A stretch of DNA of 13,399 bases from CAZIFG01 sp964539135. Its GTDB lineage: Bacteria; Margulisbacteria; Marinamargulisbacteria; GCA-2716485; CAZIFG01. The notes under the pieces were generated by a model that saw only the letters and a program-made list of their open reading frames with translations, was not told where the DNA came from and did no database searches. Numbering within the stretch: the stretch's first letter is position 1; every line of letters begins with the position of its first letter. The translations under genes were made by a program, and so were the position numbers. Location: contig CAZIFG010000029.1 in NCBI GenBank assembly GCA_964539135.1, forward strand, positions 1 through 13,399, in the 5' to 3' direction. Below, piece after piece: positions 1-7,500 of this stretch.

Positions 1-1
1 C

Positions 2-124
2 TACCACTTGGACTCTCTTACTTTTCAACCTTTCTTAACTGGGGGCAGTATAGGATGCATTGACACAAAAAAAGAAAAGGCTCCAATTGAAACATATCAT
101 AAGATGTTTTATCGTAAAAAATAA
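2..124 (+). CDS. Possible 3' end of an unidentified gene (partial, cut by window edge)
   Basis: The frame beginning at base 2 stays open for 40 codons to a TAA at 122-124. It ends in a lysine-rich tail (…IETYHKMFYRKK), as natural C-termini often do. The other plus-strand frames close sooner, and a long AT-rich spacer follows the stop. I do not recognise the family and no domain can be named from 40 residues. An open stretch this short can arise by chance, so this is a tentative call. Confidence 0.35.
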   Translation, partial: YHLDSLTFQPFLTGGSIGCIDTKKEKAPIETYHKMFYRKK

Positions 125-371
125 TCATATTTTATGTTTAAAAATGGAACATCATGATGAGATTCAACAAAATAGTCTCTATATCATCGTTGTTTCGTAG
201 CCGTGAACTATTCTTGATTACGCTAAACGTAATGTATACTGCCCCAATGTTATCCCCAAAAAACTTTGGATGTCAATAGATATTGCTGGATGTTTTTGAA
301 TGAAATTTATCTATTTTGTATTCATTTTATAGAAATATTTAGATTTCTTAAGACCCCTTAAACTGCCTTTT
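125..371. other. AT-rich intergenic spacer downstream of ssrA
   Basis: I see no gene here. The stretch is AT-rich with stops in all frames. It contains the palindrome at 217-233, described separately. No convincing GC-rich hairpin plus T-run ends the tmRNA transcript. The only nearby complementarities downstream of ssrA on its strand are short and AT-rich (for example TTAAG/CTTAA), so its 3' end may be made mainly by processing. Confidence 0.5.
214..240 (+). promoter_or_regulatory. Operator-like palindrome between weak promoter hexamers
   Basis: ATTACG-CTAAA-CGTAAT (217-233) is a perfect 6-bp inverted repeat with a 5-nt centre. It lies between a TTGATT (214-219) and a TATACT (235-240) that resemble -35 and -10 boxes, although the 15-bp spacing is short. 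Such an arrangement is typical of a repressor site over a promoter. No gene follows on the plus strand, so it may be a relic or fortuitous. Confidence 0.25.
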
Positions 372-742
372 TGGTGGAGGTGAGCGGAGTTGAACCGCTG
401 TCCAAAATACCTCACCATTGGGCCACTACGAGTGTAGTTCTTGTTTTTATCTGGTTAAAGAGCTCCTCAAGAACACGCTACTCTTTGAACGAGTTAAGAG
501 GTTATTTCAAGCCTGAATGTCTTAACAGCAGTCAAACTCTAGTTGACGGTATTGCGTCATGTTTCCTGTCAACAGAGAAACATAACGGCATCTCTGACTT
601 AATTAAGCAGCGATGGCTGTGGCCCAAGGGCCTTGAACTGTTTTGTTTGCAGTTATTGTTTTATGCCTTTTTACGAGGCCGGGCATCTCCTCGACTCGCG
701 TCTCAACGGTGACTGATATCCTGTCGAACCCAGTACACCCCC
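372..742 (-). ncRNA. ssrA: Transfer-messenger RNA (tmRNA)
   Basis: tmRNA rescues ribosomes stalled on broken mRNAs: it is charged with alanine, enters the A site with SmpB, and templates a degradation tag. Read on the minus strand, the 5' end GGGGGUG (742-736) pairs with CACCUCC near the 3' end, followed by A and the encoded CCA (374-372). The conserved GGGUUCGAC follows the 5' stem, and the T-arm is AGCGG-TTCAACT-CCGCT. The segment CCTCGTAAAAAGG upstream of the tag aligns with the same block in E. coli ssrA. The resume codon GCA at 650-648 follows …ACAATAACT, matching E. coli …AAATAGTC. The tag reads ANKTVQGPWATAIAA, stop at 605-603. At 371 nt the length is normal for a one-piece tmRNA. A plus-strand open frame across this RNA is spurious. 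Confidence 0.96.
603..650 (-). other. tmRNA tag-peptide reading frame
   Basis: Fifteen codons and TAA encode ANKTVQGPWATAIAA. The start is fixed by alignment of the flanking sequence with E. coli ssrA (resume GCA followed by AAC in both). The end is the first in-frame TAA. The tag keeps a small hydrophobic AIAA terminus like the protease-recognised LAA of E. coli, but it is five residues longer than the 10 encoded in E. coli and contains Gly, Pro and Trp. Codons 7-10 form a GC-rich self-complementary block (632-621) in otherwise AT-rich sequence. Confidence 0.85.
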
Positions 743-752
743 AAGTTCCCTT

Positions 753-780
753 ATGATACATGTTTTTTTTAAAAAGTCAA
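753..780 (-). promoter_or_regulatory. Sigma70-type promoter of ssrA
   Basis: On the minus strand TTGACT (780-775) and TATCAT (758-753) are separated by 16 bp. Transcription would start around 747-743, at or a few bases before the mature tmRNA 5' end at 742. The spacer holds an A-tract (770-763). This is the best consensus promoter in the window, as expected for an abundant RNA. Confidence 0.8.
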
Positions 781-811
781 GATGGCTCTTTTTTTTATTG
801 TCTTTTTCATT

Positions 812-817
812 TATAGT
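812..817 (+). promoter_or_regulatory. Candidate -10 box of the 825-1466 gene
   Basis: TATAGT ends 7 nt before the ATG at 825, which would put the transcript start at or next to the start codon. The upstream bases are a T-run with no clear -35. No Shine-Dalgarno sequence is present. The 743-811 interval also carries the divergent ssrA promoter. Confidence 0.35.
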
Positions 818-824
818 ATAACTT

Positions 825-1466
825 ATGCAAAAAAATTCCAAAAAAATAGTTTCTCTGATTAAATCCTCGTTTTCCGTGACAGGTTTTGAGCCCTTTACGA
901 GTGAGCTTCATGGGAGACATGTGCCTTATCTGGTTCAAAATCAGCAGGATGATTTAGGTTGTTATATATGTCCCATTACCAGTGAAGTTATCACGCCTGA
1001 AATTGTGAACAAAGGTTTTGTCTTTGCGCTTACCTCTAAATCTGTTTTGGATCAGCATAATCCCATTGTTTTTATTTTTTATGACCAGCATAATCGCTTT
1101 GATCGTGGTCTTTTTTTAAAACAGGACTTGAAGGAAACTCATCCCATAACGAGAGAGCCCTTGTCCATGTCTAACTTGTTTCAAGTTCGCAGGCGACACT
1201 GGTCTTGTTGTACTCAATACCCTTATGTATTGGCATCTGTGGCGGGATGGAATGCTTCAGATTTTCAAACAACCTTCAAAAGTTTTCTCCCGTATACTAC
1301 TGGCGGCATGAATCCTGCGGATATTTATTCATCTCGTGAAAGTATTTTTATTTCTTTGGCGTTTATCTTTGTCTATCGTATCGCAACACCGGAGCAGCGC
1401 TTTTTTCTTTTGCCTTTACTGTTTATTCTTCCCTTTATTGCGCAGCGCCATCAGGGGCAGCGGTAG
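825..1466 (+). CDS. Hypothetical protein with U-box/RING-like pattern and hydrophobic C-terminus
   Basis: This 213-residue protein has no family I can name with certainty. Residues 46-63 (CYICPITSEVITPEIVNK) resemble the opening of a U-box, where CPI-T-E-M-DPV is typical. Residues 91-122 (FDRGLFLKQDLKE, then HPITREPLSMSNL) resemble its second half, compared with YDR…I…L and DPVTR-PL…L in eukaryotic CHIP. About 25 extra residues separate the halves. Two hydrophobic stretches (about 173-185 and 193-206) with a basic tail suggest a C-terminal membrane hairpin. There is no signal peptide. U-boxes bind ubiquitin-conjugating E2 enzymes, and in bacteria they occur in effectors delivered to eukaryotic hosts, so a host-directed role is possible but only inferred. 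No SD precedes the ATG, and a TATAGT lies 7 nt upstream. It converges on lptD with a 2-bp gap. The CDS is fairly sure, the U-box call less so. Confidence 0.72.
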   Translation: MQKNSKKIVSLIKSSFSVTGFEPFTSELHGRHVPYLVQNQQDDLGCYICPITSEVITPEIVNKGFVFALTSKSVLDQHNPIVFIFYDQHNRFDRGLFLKQDLKETHPITREPLSMSNLFQVRRRHWSCCTQYPYVLASVAGWNASDFQTTFKSFLPYTTGGMNPADIYSSRESIFISLAFIFVYRIATPEQRFFLLPLLFILPFIAQRHQGQR

Positions 1467-1468
1467 TT

Positions 1469-3088
1469 TTAAAGTAGCTCTACGCCGAAGCTGAAGGCGC
1501 CTTGCTGCGATTGCCATTTCAACATCAAGCGCCAGCAGTGAAATTTGATTTTAGTGTAATAATCAATGGTTCTGAACTCTTGGGTTTGGAGGTTGTAATT
1601 GGCCTCACTGCCTAAACTAAAACGTGTCCCAAATTCATGGGATATTTTGCCGCCAATTTCATTGGAGACCAGCGCCAATCGATTTTCATAATAAAAGGGA
1701 CTTTGGCCTTTCATGGGGATTAATAATTGCGTGTATGCGATTTCTGGGTTTAAAACAGTCCATTTATATTTTAATCCGAATCGTGCGAAATAACGCTCCC
1801 ATTGCTGTTGATCTTCATAATAGTTGTTGATGCCTTGTAAGGATGTTTGCAACGCAATTTTCTTGCTTAGAATGTCTTCTCTACTGAGCCCTAGTTTAAT
1901 GCCTGTTTTCCACTGGGTGCGTCCTGCTAAACTGCTGGGACCCATATAGCGTGGGATTTCCTCTGAAATTAAACCATAGGTGAGATTCGCATTTAATTGC
2001 ATGCCAATATGGGGCAGTTTGGTTTCTAAAAGCGCGGCCTCAAATTCTGGCCATTTACTGACGCGGATGTCATTTTCTAACTCCCGATGTTGAGCTACGA
2101 CAGAGACTTGTCCTAAAGGAGGAATTTTTGTTTTAGCGAAATTGGCAATGATATCTGTAATCAATAGATTTTTTTCCAGTATTTCAATCCGGGGTTTGAG
2201 GTCTATATAATATTTAACATGACCTTCTACATGGTTTAAACTGCCAAATTGGATTTGACTGTCCAAGGAGTGGTTTTTGATAAAACGGTAGCTATTACTT
2301 GCGCCTACAAAGGCGCCCACTTCATCGGTGTAGCCAATTCCAATGGTGCCTTTAAATTGAGGATTGACTTGATATCCAATTCGCGACTTTATGAAAAATC
2401 CTTCGCTTTTGTTTCTCCCTATATCTGGAATTAATGTGGCTTGAGCAGCTAGACCATATTCTTTGGAACCGTAAATGTAGGTAGGTACATAGAGGGAAAA
2501 GGGGAGGAATGGGGTCTTAACATAGCTGTCATACATGATTAAATAGCCCCAAAGCGGATAAATTACCATTTTTTTTGAGTGTAAAGCAAAATGAGGATCG
2601 GGGAGAGGACAGGTGCTGAATACGCCATTGGTGATGATAATTTTATTGCTAGAGACATCTACTTTCTCTCCGGTGATGTGAACAATTTCAATTTGGGCAT
2701 CTAGGCTGGTGGCGGTCCCCGTATAGGTGTCGAGAGAATAGTTGAGACTGCCTAATTTCATGTGATGTTTGCCTTGTTGCCACTCTAATGGGGCATTGAA
2801 AATCATCTCTTTGTTTTTTGCTTTAAACTGAAATTCTTCACTTGTAATCACATGGTTTTGATATTTGATGATGACATTTTTTGAAGCATTTAAATTTTGA
2901 CTTTTATCAAATTCTAATTCATCGGCTTCTAGATCTATTTTTTCTTTTTTGAAAAAATTTTCTTCTGTTTGAGGTGGATTTTTTTCACCTTTTTTAAGAG
3001 GCAATTTTGATGGGGCTGATAGAATAGCGGTATGCCAACATAGCAGCAATAGGCAAAGAAAAAGCTTAGCCTGGAATCGGGGGCGCAT
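1469..3088 (-). CDS. lptD: LPS-assembly outer-membrane protein LptD-like
   Basis: LptD is the outer-membrane barrel that, plugged by LptE, inserts lipopolysaccharide into the outer leaflet. The 539-residue product starts with a Sec signal peptide (basic MRPRFQAK, hydrophobic core to about 24, cleavage near ILSA-P). Residues 51-150 form an OstA/LptA-like jellyroll (IDLEADELEFDKSQN…). The segment 157-208 (FSTCPLPDPHFAL … PFLPFSLYVPTYIYG) matches the junction leading into the LptD barrel. The remainder has alternating aromatic/polar strands and ends HCWRLMLKW…GVELL, as LptD C-termini do. Two cysteines, C160 and C518, lie where family members form long-range disulfides. It is much shorter than E. 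coli LptD (about 780 residues), so the barrel or loops are reduced. It overlaps the end of dnaB by 23 bp, and its SD (AAGGA, 9 nt before ATG) lies inside dnaB, suggesting coupled translation. Confidence 0.85.
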   Translation of the reverse strand: MRPRFQAKLFLCLLLLCWHTAILSAPSKLPLKKGEKNPPQTEENFFKKEKIDLEADELEFDKSQNLNASKNVIIKYQNHVITSEEFQFKAKNKEMIFNAPLEWQQGKHHMKLGSLNYSLDTYTGTATSLDAQIEIVHITGEKVDVSSNKIIITNGVFSTCPLPDPHFALHSKKMVIYPLWGYLIMYDSYVKTPFLPFSLYVPTYIYGSKEYGLAAQATLIPDIGRNKSEGFFIKSRIGYQVNPQFKGTIGIGYTDEVGAFVGASNSYRFIKNHSLDSQIQFGSLNHVEGHVKYYIDLKPRIEILEKNLLITDIIANFAKTKIPPLGQVSVVAQHRELENDIRVSKWPEFEAALLETKLPHIGMQLNANLTYGLISEEIPRYMGPSSLAGRTQWKTGIKLGLSREDILSKKIALQTSLQGINNYYEDQQQWERYFARFGLKYKWTVLNPEIAYTQLLIPMKGQSPFYYENRLALVSNEIGGKISHEFGTRFSLGSEANYNLQTQEFRTIDYYTKIKFHCWRLMLKWQSQQGAFSFGVELL

Positions 3089-4409
3089 GTTCTAGGGTTC
3101 CTTGTGCAAATTTGGAAATATCGCGTTTGAAAATGAGGTTGATGTCTCCAGTAGGGCCATTTCTTTGTTTGGCGATTACGAGCTGTAGTGGACTCACATT
3201 CATTTTAGTATCTTGATAGCCTTCTTCTCGATGTAAAAACATGATGAGGTCTGCGGTTTGTTCGATCTCTCCAGATTCTCGTAAATCCGAGAGTAGCGGT
3301 CTTTTGTCTTGGCGCTTTTCTATGTCCCGACTGAGCTGAGAGAGGGCAATAATAGGGATGCCGGATTCTTTGGCAAAGGCCTTGGTTTCTCGTACAATTT
3401 CAGAGATTTCTTGGAATCGGCTTTCAATGCGTTTTTTACCGCCTCTCATGAGCTGAAGATAGTCAATGATGATCAATTTAACATCGGCTTCGTTTTGTAA
3501 ACGTCTACATTTTGCCCGCAATTCTAAGGGTGAAATGCCTGGGGTGTCGTCGATATAAATGGGGGCTTCTGCCAGTTTTCCGAAGGCTTGATTGAGATCT
3601 TTATACTCATGGTCTTGGAGGTTTGAGGTTCTCAGTCGAGACGAGTCGAGTCGTGCTTCGGCGCATAATAGACGCATGGCCAATTGCTCTTTGGGCATTT
3701 CGCAACTGAAAATAGCCACTGGGATTTTTTTGCTGATGGCGGCATGAGAGGCAAAATTAAGTGCCAGTGTGGTTTTTCCAATAGAGGGTCTGGCGGCCAG
3801 AATCACCAGATCGCCTTTTTGAAATCCAGACGTCATTTTATCTAAATCGGGAAATCCTGTTGGTATGCCCAATACTTTATCTTTGCTTAAAGAGGTACTT
3901 TGTAATTCATCAAATACCACATTTAAAATGCTTTTAAGGGGGACAAAGTCGTCTTGAATGCCTTCTCTTGAAATGTCGTTGATCATTTTTTGCGCGTTAT
4001 CTAATACTTGAGCGGGTTCCTGAGCATCGTCAAAGGCATCGCTAATGATTTCAGACCCGGCACTAATCAGGCGCCGGAGCATGGCTTTTTCAAATACAAT
4101 GTCGGCGTATTTGGTGGCGTTGCTTGCGGTGGGGACACAGTCTAAAATCTCAGCTAAAAAAGAGCGCCCCCCGGCTTTTTCAAGTGTACCTTCTTTTTTG
4201 AGCTGGTTGGCGACCGTGACCAAATCAATGGGTTCATTTTCTTTGTAGAGCTCTACAATGGCTTTGTAAATATTGGCGTGAGAGGGTTTGTAGAAATGTT
4301 CGGGTTTGAGTTGTCCTGCCACTAAGGCGACGGCATCTTTTGACATCATCATAGACCCTAATGTGGCCAATTCGGATTCTAAATCTTGTGGTTGAATTTT
4401 TTCTGCCAT
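3066..4409 (-). CDS. dnaB: Replicative DNA helicase DnaB
   Basis: DnaB is the hexameric 5'-3' helicase at the replication fork. The 447-residue length is normal for the family. Residues 6-105 are the DnaB N-terminal helical domain (QDLESELATLGSMM). A linker precedes the RecA-like ATPase from about 178 (GIPTGFPDLDKMTSGFQKGDL). Visible motifs are Walker A ARPSIGKTT (206-214), catalytic-glutamate motif SCEMP (235-239), Walker B LIIIDYLQLM (312-321), ALSQLSR (355-361), DLRESGEIEQTAD (375-387) and the arginine-finger region KQRNGPTG (414-421). No intein is present. An AGGG lies 8-9 nt before the ATG. It sits between a lipoprotein gene and lptD rather than with replication genes. The nearest upstream gene is 111 bp away with a stem-loop between, so dnaB probably heads a dnaB-lptD transcript. 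Confidence 0.97.
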   Translation of the reverse strand: MAEKIQPQDLESELATLGSMMMSKDAVALVAGQLKPEHFYKPSHANIYKAIVELYKENEPIDLVTVANQLKKEGTLEKAGGRSFLAEILDCVPTASNATKYADIVFEKAMLRRLISAGSEIISDAFDDAQEPAQVLDNAQKMINDISREGIQDDFVPLKSILNVVFDELQSTSLSKDKVLGIPTGFPDLDKMTSGFQKGDLVILAARPSIGKTTLALNFASHAAISKKIPVAIFSCEMPKEQLAMRLLCAEARLDSSRLRTSNLQDHEYKDLNQAFGKLAEAPIYIDDTPGISPLELRAKCRRLQNEADVKLIIIDYLQLMRGGKKRIESRFQEISEIVRETKAFAKESGIPIIALSQLSRDIEKRQDKRPLLSDLRESGEIEQTADLIMFLHREEGYQDTKMNVSPLQLVIAKQRNGPTGDINLIFKRDISKFAQGTLEHAPPIPG

Positions 4410-4437
4410 TTGGAAACCCTGTTTTCTTTTTATGTCT

Positions 4438-4467
4438 ATTGTATAGGAAACAGTGGTTTTTTGACAG
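4438..4467 (-). promoter_or_regulatory. Candidate promoter of dnaB-lptD
   Basis: On the minus strand CTGTCA (4467-4462) precedes overlapping -10 candidates: TATACA (4445-4440, 16-bp spacer) and TACAAT (4443-4438, 18-bp spacer). The resulting leader would be about 25 nt and contains the AGGG before dnaB. The match is moderate. Confidence 0.4.
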
Positions 4468-4477
4468 AGATGGGATG

Positions 4478-4513
4478 GTTCCAGGATACCTCGGGAGTTA
4501 GGTATCCTGGAAC
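4478..4513. terminator. 13-bp perfect stem-loop between lipoprotein gene and dnaB
   Basis: GTTCCAGGATACC (4478-4490) is exactly complementary to 4501-4513 around a 10-nt loop. It begins 8 bp after the lipoprotein stop codon, so it most likely ends that transcript or protects its 3' end. On the minus strand, however, it is followed by CATCCC rather than a U-run. The T-rich side (TTTTGGTTT) is on the plus strand, where no gene approaches. Termination strength is therefore uncertain. Confidence 0.55.
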
Positions 4514-4520
4514 TTTTGGT

Positions 4521-7500
4521 TTATGGGAGGGTTAATCTATTAATTGCGGTATATACGAAACGCATGTCGCTGTCTAACCTATTGGTGGTTCCAATAATCA
4601 GATATTGTTTTCCGCCTTTTTTCAACATGATGACTTCCTTTTTTAGAGGTGGGTTCGTTGTTTTGTCGATGACGGTAAATGTGACCCTGTCATAGGTTGA
4701 ATTGAAATTTTTAGACGGTGTTTCTGCGATGACTTTTATGTTGGGATTATCACCTACCATGTTTGCTTTTCCCCAAAATAGCCTGTCATCAAAGTCAAAA
4801 TCGCTCCCCCAGTTTTTCTCCTTAAATAAGGAAATCATTTCGGCATTGGACCCATTGGTTTTAATCAATTCTACTTTTGCAGTGACCACTGGGCCTGTGC
4901 CGCCTTCGTATATGTTACTGGTTGTTGTGCCGACATATGCTGTATATCCACTGTTCGCATTGTTAATTAGGTAGCTGCTTGATCCAATAGGGAGTAGAGC
5001 GTCTGTATTGGTGGTGGCTGTTCGGCTTCCTGCAGGATTGTAGGCTGGGGCATTGATTACTGTCATGCTTCTATAATGTTGGAAGGCCATGATGTTGAAG
5101 TAGGTTAGGTTGGCATCTTTATTGATAAAACCACCTTGGTTGTATTGAGAGTTCCGTCTTAAATTACCTCGATCTTTGTTAAATCCATTTTGACCCATGT
5201 CTAATATTTCTAAGGGTCTAAAATTTGAGGCGCTATCTGAATAGAAATCAATTTTGTTGGATTGAGGTGTGATGCCTGTCCAATCTGACATGCCAGGTGT
5301 TGCGCCGGTTTGATCAAACCATACAATTAATTGGTAATTATAGAAATTTTTGATGGCCGTGCTGTTTTTGGTTATAGCTACAGGCATTTCATAAAACGCG
5401 GTAGCGTTTTGGCTGCTGATGCCGCTTAAGGTTGCGACCATAGGTGTGCCGCCAATAGACACTGGGGTTCTGGCGCCTGTTGCGTTACTCCAAAATAAAG
5501 GACCCCATTGAGTGGTGCCTGGCATGATACCATCTGTTTCAAACAACCCAATTTTCCATGTGCCGCCGACTTGATTCAATCGTGCTTGATTGTCCGCTAA
5601 AAATCCTCTGTTGAATTGCACTTGTCCTTTTAAGACGACACTCCATCCTGTATTGTCTATTTCTACAACATAGGATACATGTTGACCTCGTCCTTCCCAA
5701 ATGACTTTTCCTTTCGCATCAATGAGCAGGGGCCTAATGTTTAATTCATAGCTTGTTTTGATGTTTTTAACATTGTCTTCAATGGTTCTTTTTAAACTGG
5801 CAGGGATTTTGATGCTTGTGCCTCGAATAAATTTACCCTCTTGCCATGAACTCCAGATGTTTTTATAGGCATAAGCATTAGACCCTGTTTGATAGTTATC
5901 CCACTCGCTAGGGGTGATGGTAAATGTTCCGGATCCATGATCTAATTTATTAGCTTGTAGCCCTAAATTGACGGCATACACCAGTTCCGCACCCTCCGGT
6001 AGTGTTTGACCTGGCTTGAATCGAACTGGAGACCAGGCAGCTTCTAGTTTTACAGATCCTGTTGCGGTTTCAATGTTTAACTCATTTTCACCTCGGACTG
6101 TATTTAAAATTTCAAAATCTTCGATTTCTAATTTTACGATGGTGATTTCTTCGTTTGCTAGAAGCACGTTTTGGGATGTTCTGACCTGAAGATAGACTTT
6201 TCCGGCTTTAAAATCGGTAATGGCATCTCGACCATTATTGTCCCATGGACGGAGCTCAAAGCGTTGTGTGAGGACGGCTTCAGTGCTTTTGATGGTAATG
6301 GCATTATTATTGGGCAGACTTGCGTTATAGGCCATTGCCGCACTTGCTTGTCCCAATCTTGCGCCACTGACGCTTACTCTTGCGTGATCTGCTTGAGGGG
6401 TGAGTACTACCCGTTGTTGAACATTGTCATTATCGGTATACACAAACTCTGCACGGACATCTCCAGATGTATATCCGGCTGCTGCAAATTGCATTCTTAC
6501 TGCCAGTGCAGGAACTTCTTTCCAATTATTGGTTGAAATTTCTTTTCCTACTGAGGTTGATTGAACGTCGTATTCGATAATGGCGACCTCTTGGCTCGCA
6601 AATTGTACAAACCCTAATCCTTGTACAAAGGTAATGGCATCAAAATGAGACATGTCAATGTCTCCACCGGATCCATTTTCATCAAATAAACCCATAAATC
6701 CAAAGGCAACAACGGCTTGAGGGGCGTTGAGTGGGATTTCATCAAAAACCGCATTCGATGCACTGAGATTGATTCGATTTGTGCTGGTATAAATGGATTT
6801 TATGGTGGCTAAATTATTCATGGTAGAGGTTCCAGATGGGGTGTCGTAATAGGTGTATAGACGACCTAATTCAGTTTTGAATTTTGTTCTCAGTGTGTTT
6901 TTTAAGGTGGCTTGACTGCTTGGATTTGTGATAGATGTTGCTGTAAATAGAGCATTGCAAAAGGTGGTGAAAGTTACAGATTCGCCTTCAATATAGGCAT
7001 CTGCAAATTTGTTAATATAAAAATCTGGAACACCGCCGCCGCCTTTGTCTTGGCTAGACGATTGCGCTAAATTGAACGCTGCACGGATGAAATTTCTAGC
7101 TACAATGATTTTATCTTCTGCGCTGAGCTTACTTAAATTGGTGTTTGCCATCATTTTGGCTTTAAGTTCTTTGTTTTTTTCTGCGATACTGTCTCTGTTT
7201 CCAAGGGTGGCGACATCGGAAGATTCTTTGCTGGAAGCACCCGTATAATTTTTATGAGTTTCATCGCCTTCATTTACCGCGGTTGTGAGGGTTATTTCTT
7301 GTTCGTCAATGGCGTGCGTGAGCTCTTCCATTGTTGTTGCGATGAAGGTATTTAAATCAGCTTGGGTGTAATCTCCTTTGCTGTTTTTGACAAAGTCTAT
7401 GATTAATTCGGCGATAATACTGGTTTTTGGGGAAATGAGAACGGTTGCGGTGTTGCTGTTTTCGGGTAAAAAGGCGATGCCTTTAATGACGAGAATTTTG

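Noticed and set aside
41..246. Miniature transposable element bounded by the 11-bp inverted repeats
   Set aside because: No flanking target-site duplication is visible, the repeats are short, and there is no transposase; kept only as a low-interest repeat pair.
301..371. Rho-independent terminator of ssrA
   Set aside because: Only short AT-rich complementarities are present and none is followed by a T-run on the minus strand.
371..712. Plus-strand open frame of 113 codons
   Set aside because: It lies entirely antisense to the tmRNA gene and its start is the reverse complement of the tmRNA 3' end.
6171..6536. Plus-strand open frames within the lipoprotein gene (also 4702-4974, 7045-7248)
   Set aside because: The minus-strand frame is continuous for 1155 codons with signal peptide and SD; the others show no starts with SD and no domain.
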